A stretch of DNA of 22,619 nucleotides from a virus, in IMG/VR virus record IMGVR_UViG_3300001450_011794, positions 4,740 through 27,358 of that record; one strand, 5' to 3'. This document shows positions 19,650-22,619 of this stretch, one piece after another. The notes below the pieces were generated by a model that was given only the letters and a program-made list of their open reading frames with translations, was not told the origin of the DNA and searched no databases. Both the position numbers and the translations under genes were made by a program. Each line of letters starts with the position of its first letter. Position 1 is the first letter of the stretch.

Positions 19650-20282
19650 ATGAATAATTTTTATACCCCAACAGGTATTAATGTTTATGTTAAAGATCCG
19701 TTAACGAACGGTTTAGACATGGAAGAAATAATAAGTGTTGTGGAAGCTAGAATTCCTCACAAATTTTTATCTGAGGTTGAGATGATCATTGTGGGAGATC
19801 TAGAAGAATTCGAGGAAAGAGAAATTAATGCCATGTATAAAGATGGCTGTTTATATATTACAAATCAGCAAGAAGATGCCGCCGATTTGATTGATGACAT
19901 CATCCATGAGGTGGCCCATTCTATGGAGGAGCCTTATGGAATGGATATTTACGGAGATAAAAAACTAGAAACCGAATTTATTAATAAAAGAGGCCAACTG
20001 AGAAATATTTTATGGCAGCGAGATTTCAAAGCCCAGTTAAGTTTCTTTATGAATACAGAGTATGATCCAGAATTTGATGACTTTTTATTAAATAAAGTTG
20101 GGTATGATAAGTTATCTATCCTTATGCAAGGACTATTTATAAGTCCTTACGCTGCAACTTCTCTTAGAGAATATTTTGCTACAGGTTTTACAGAATTTTT
20201 TATGGTGCCGGATCATAGGCTTTTAAAGACGGTTTCTCCGGTTCTATATAAAAAACTAAAAAAACTTTACAAAGCTGATTGA
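19650..20282 (+). CDS. Zinc metalloprotease-like protein (210 aa)
   Basis: DDIIHEVAHSMEE gives an HExxH motif (H86-E87-V-A-H90), and further on REYFATGFTEFF has a Glu in the spacing of a gluzincin third ligand, as in anthrax-lethal-factor-like proteases. The start is set at ATG 19650 (MNNFYTPTGINVYV) because that matches my memory of this phage family; a start at 19617 would add 11 residues and overlap the gene before by 26 nt. No signal peptide or membrane segment is seen, so it should act in the cytoplasm or in virion assembly. Substrate unknown. Its stop TGA lies within the -35 box of the following promoter. Confidence 0.8.
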   Translation: MNNFYTPTGINVYVKDPLTNGLDMEEIISVVEARIPHKFLSEVEMIIVGDLEEFEEREINAMYKDGCLYITNQQEDAADLIDDIIHEVAHSMEEPYGMDIYGDKKLETEFINKRGQLRNILWQRDFKAQLSFFMNTEYDPEFDDFLLNKVGYDKLSILMQGLFISPYAATSLREYFATGFTEFFMVPDHRLLKTVSPVLYKKLKKLYKAD

Positions 20283-20307
20283 CAAAATTGTTTTTTCGTG
20301 TTATATT
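20279..20307 (+). promoter_or_regulatory. sigma70-type promoter (TTGACA-N17-TATATT)
   Basis: TTGACA at 20279-20284 overlaps the stop codon of the previous gene; after 17 nt comes TATATT (20302-20307). GGAG at 20316-20319 is about 7 nt before ATG 20327. It is built like the promoter at 19326. Confidence 0.8.
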
Positions 20308-20326
20308 ATGATCACGGAGAAATAAT

Positions 20327-21100
20327 ATGAATCATATCTCATATTCCGAACTCAAAGAATGGGTTCATTGTGCTTTTAGTCACAAATTAATTAGAGTTGA
20401 TAAAATCGATGGTTTCAAGGGTAACGCTTTTACGGCATTTGGAAATGCTATTCACAATGTCTGCGAAAAGAAGCTTTTAAAAGAACAAATAAATGATGAA
20501 GAATATTTTCTTCAAGAATTTGAAAAGTTTCTTGACAAATTACCAAAAGATGTAGAAGTCGATCAAAAACTTGTAGAGCAGATGCGGCATCAAGGAAAGT
20601 CTCTTTTAGAAGAGCCTTTAATCGAAAACGCACTTAAGGAATATTTTAAAGATGGTTATGAAGTTTTGGAAGCGGAGATGGCCCTATATGAGCCAGTTGA
20701 AGGCTACGAAGATTATAAATTCAAAGGGTATATTGATGGTATCGTAGCCACACCTGATGGCAAGGTACATATTTTTGATTGGAAAACTTGTTCATGGGGT
20801 TGGGATGCTCGTCGCAAAAATGATGCGATGACGACATATCAATTAACTCTATATAAACACTTTTTTGCACAAAAACTGGAAATAGATCCAAAGAACGTTG
20901 AAACTCATTTTGCACTGATCAAAAGAACAGCAAAGAAAAACAGAGTTGAATTCTTCAGAGTTACAAGTGGTCAGAAAAAAACAAAAAATGCCCTTAAACT
21001 TTTGAACAAAGCGTTGTATAATATTAATAATAAACGTTACATTAAGAATAGACTTTCTTGCAGAAATTGTAAATTTAGACATACAGTACACTGTCCTTAA
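20327..21100 (+). CDS. Cas4/RecB-type PD-(D/E)XK nuclease with Fe-S cysteines (257 aa)
   Basis: The nuclease core has FGNAIHNVCEK (H43), YIDGIV with D137, IFDWKT with D151 and K153, and TTYQLTLYK with Q172, the RecB/Cas4 order of catalytic residues. C15 near the start and C245, C248 and C256 at the end form the four-Cys set that binds a [4Fe-4S] cluster in Cas4 and AddB. Such proteins resect DNA as 5'-3' exonucleases; in phages they are thought to act in recombination or host DNA breakdown. There is no CRISPR array in the window. It starts its own promoter unit. A complete gene, with a firm family call. Confidence 0.9.
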   Translation: MNHISYSELKEWVHCAFSHKLIRVDKIDGFKGNAFTAFGNAIHNVCEKKLLKEQINDEEYFLQEFEKFLDKLPKDVEVDQKLVEQMRHQGKSLLEEPLIENALKEYFKDGYEVLEAEMALYEPVEGYEDYKFKGYIDGIVATPDGKVHIFDWKTCSWGWDARRKNDAMTTYQLTLYKHFFAQKLEIDPKNVETHFALIKRTAKKNRVEFFRVTSGQKKTKNALKLLNKALYNINNKRYIKNRLSCRNCKFRHTVHCP

Positions 21101-21139
21101 TTTTATAGAAAGCCTACAAATATTTGGAGTAGAATATAT

Positions 21140-22150
21140 ATGTTAGCAGAATATATATGGGTTGATGGGACATCCCCGTATAAGTTATTACGAAGTAAAA
21201 CAAAGGTTATCGAGGGTTGTAAGAATACACTCGACCCTGATGATTTTCCGCTATGGGGTTTTGATGGCTCTTCAACAAATCAGGCTTCTGGGTGCAATTC
21301 CGATTGTATCCTAAAGCCTGTTTTTGTCGTTGCGGATCCTTTTCGACCACGCAATAGTGATGGGGTTTTAATATTGTGTGAAGTTCTGAATGTAGAATTG
21401 ACAGAACACGATAGCAATACACGCCGAATGGCGAGAGAAGTTGAACAAAAATATTTTAAACAGAAGGCATTATACGGTTTAGAACAGGAATACACACTTT
21501 TTAAAGATGGCCAGCCTTTAGGCTTTCCAGAAAATGGATATCCAGAACCTCAAGGTAAATATTATTGTGGTGTTGGAGGAAATAGGGCATTTGGAAGAGA
21601 TATTGTGACAGCGCATCTAGAGCTTTGTTTATCGGCCGGCTTAGAAGTTGGCGGAATCAATGCAGAGGTTATGCCGGGACAATGGGAATTCCAAGTTGGG
21701 CCATTAGGAACAGTGTCAGCCGGTGACCATCTTTATATGGCGCGATATATACTTGAAAGAGTATCCGAGATTCATGGCGTTTCAGTAAATTATGCTGCAA
21801 AACCGGTTGAAGGTGATTGGAATGGCGCAGGCTGTCATACTAATTTTTCTACAGAGAATATGAGGAAGTCGTATCTCGCCTGCATCGAGGCTTGCGAATC
21901 TCTCGGCAATAATGTCGATGAGCACATTAAAAACTATGGTTATAACATTGAAAGCCGCCTAACTGGACAACATGAGACTTGTTCCTATAAGGAATTCCGC
22001 TACGGTGTATCAGACAGGACAGCGAGCATTCGTATACCATGGCAGGTTAAAAAAGATCAAAAAGGTTATATTGAGGACAGAAGACCTAATGCGGATTGTG
22101 ATCCGTATGTGGTCTGCAGTTTAATTTTAAAAACAGTTATGGAGTATTAA
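21140..22150 (+). CDS. Type II glutamine synthetase (336 aa)
   Basis: The protein has the short GSII size and motifs: WGFDGSST (39-46), GLEQEYTLF (113-121), AEVMPGQWEFQVGP (175-188), AGCHTNFST (230-238) and EDRRPNADCDPY (312-323). The Glu and His metal ligands of the active site are visible in these motifs. The enzyme makes glutamine from glutamate, ammonium and ATP in the cytoplasm. GSII (glnII-like) is the eukaryote-type enzyme, found in only some bacteria. A phage copy could hold up glutamine supply for nucleotide and protein synthesis in infected cells. SD GGAG is about 11 nt upstream; a weak promoter region of 39 nt precedes it. The stop shares its last A with the next ATG, so the two genes are coupled. 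Length and motifs appear complete. Confidence 0.93.
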   Translation: MLAEYIWVDGTSPYKLLRSKTKVIEGCKNTLDPDDFPLWGFDGSSTNQASGCNSDCILKPVFVVADPFRPRNSDGVLILCEVLNVELTEHDSNTRRMAREVEQKYFKQKALYGLEQEYTLFKDGQPLGFPENGYPEPQGKYYCGVGGNRAFGRDIVTAHLELCLSAGLEVGGINAEVMPGQWEFQVGPLGTVSAGDHLYMARYILERVSEIHGVSVNYAAKPVEGDWNGAGCHTNFSTENMRKSYLACIEACESLGNNVDEHIKNYGYNIESRLTGQHETCSYKEFRYGVSDRTASIRIPWQVKKDQKGYIEDRRPNADCDPYVVCSLILKTVMEY

Positions 22151-22619
22151 TGAAAAAAACAAAGATATTAGTGATTGCGGATCATCCGTTATCACCTTCT
22201 GGTGTAGGTACACAAACAAAGTATTTTATTGAGGCATTGCTAAAAACTGGCAAGTATCGATTTATTTGCTTAGGTGGTGCGATAAAACATCGCGACTATA
22301 GCCCTCAAAAAGTAGAACCATGGGGTGAAGATTGGAAAATTTTTCCAATAGATGGCTATGGGAATGATGAAATTATTCGCTCCGTTTTACAGAAAGAGCG
22401 CCCTGACATATTATGGTTTATGACAGATCCCCGCTTTTATGGCTGGTTGTGGGAAATTGAAAATGAAATCAGGGCAAATGTGCCTATGGTTTATTATCAT
22501 GTCTGGGATAACTTTCCAGCACCACAGTATAATGGCAAATTTTATCGCTCGACTGATGAAGTGGTCTGTATCTCGAAAGTAACACATGATATCGTACAGG
22601 AAGTATCACCAGATGTTAG
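22150..22619 (+). CDS. Glycosyltransferase, N-terminal part (runs off the window)
   Basis: ATG 22150 overlaps the stop of the previous gene by one base, and the frame stays open to the window end (156 full codons). The start MKKTKILVIADHPLSPSGVGTQTKYFIEALL has the first Rossmann strand and the G-V-G-T loop of GT-B glycosyltransferases (family 4 type). PDILWFMTDPRFYGWLW and VPMVYYHVWDNFP follow as further conserved parts, and I recall close versions in marine phages. The sugar-binding and nucleotide-binding C-terminal half is not in this window, so donor and acceptor cannot be judged. Possible targets are phage DNA, virion proteins or the host envelope. Confidence 0.88.
   Translation, partial: MKKTKILVIADHPLSPSGVGTQTKYFIEALLKTGKYRFICLGGAIKHRDYSPQKVEPWGEDWKIFPIDGYGNDEIIRSVLQKERPDILWFMTDPRFYGWLWEIENEIRANVPMVYYHVWDNFPAPQYNGKFYRSTDEVVCISKVTHDIVQEVSPDV

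Noticed and set aside
20327-21100. Cas4-like nuclease as sign of a CRISPR system
   Set aside because: No repeat array and no other cas gene in the window; phage Cas4-like nucleases commonly stand alone.

Overview
The window looks like part of the genome of a tailed double-stranded DNA phage, most like the large T4-type myoviruses known from marine and freshwater sites. Every supported gene is on the + strand. Genes are tightly packed, mostly overlapping by 1-40 nt, and the DNA is AT-rich. The set includes phage-typical genes (PIN-PhoH protein, Cas4-like nuclease, HNH endonuclease, glycosyltransferase, small beta-rich and acidic unknowns) and genes usually thought of as cellular (IscU, type II glutamine synthetase, acyl-CoA thioesterase, Nudix, VOC, tmRNA). 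The host cannot be named. The one-piece tmRNA argues weakly against hosts with two-piece tmRNA, such as most Alphaproteobacteria and marine picocyanobacteria.

Layout. 30-1192: four small overlapping unknown genes ending at a clear rho-independent terminator. 1285-5207: a Nudix fusion protein, a Lys/Cys-rich modular protein and a hotdog thioesterase. 5271-10081: a cluster in which five proteins start with the same peptide, MKLL(L/F)ENWR(K/E)(Y/F)(L/V)xE. These are a Cys-rich protein, an unknown, a WCTA-motif protein, a kinase-like protein and a nucleotidyltransferase. A sixth copy is cut to a 10-codon minigene directly before a complete iscU. 10119-15410: a coiled-coil membrane protein, a 46-aa membrane protein, a small beta protein, a VOC protein, a metalloprotease with a long acidic tail, a two-domain nucleotidyltransferase and an acidic protein. 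15418-17177: a consensus sigma70 promoter, a Fis-like HTH regulator, a tag-like possible ADP-ribosyltransferase, a small protein and a one-piece tmRNA. 17187-22619: membrane ORF, HNH, PIN-PhoH, two more consensus promoters, a conserved small protein, a second soluble metalloprotease, Cas4-like nuclease, glutamine synthetase and the start of a glycosyltransferase.

Main idea. The shared N-terminal peptide ends in L-x-E and closely resembles the T4 capsid-targeting sequence (MKTYQEFIAE|A), which is cut by the gp21 prohead protease. I infer that the tagged proteins are loaded into the prohead, trimmed, and injected with the DNA as early effectors. The tag DNA also carries TGA in both other frames within 17 nt, so it closes the upstream gene whatever its frame. 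It behaves like a portable end/start cassette and could help the phage shuffle cargo genes. Captured iscU sits between two such copies. Function calls rest on motif reading and memory of families; no search or structure prediction was run.
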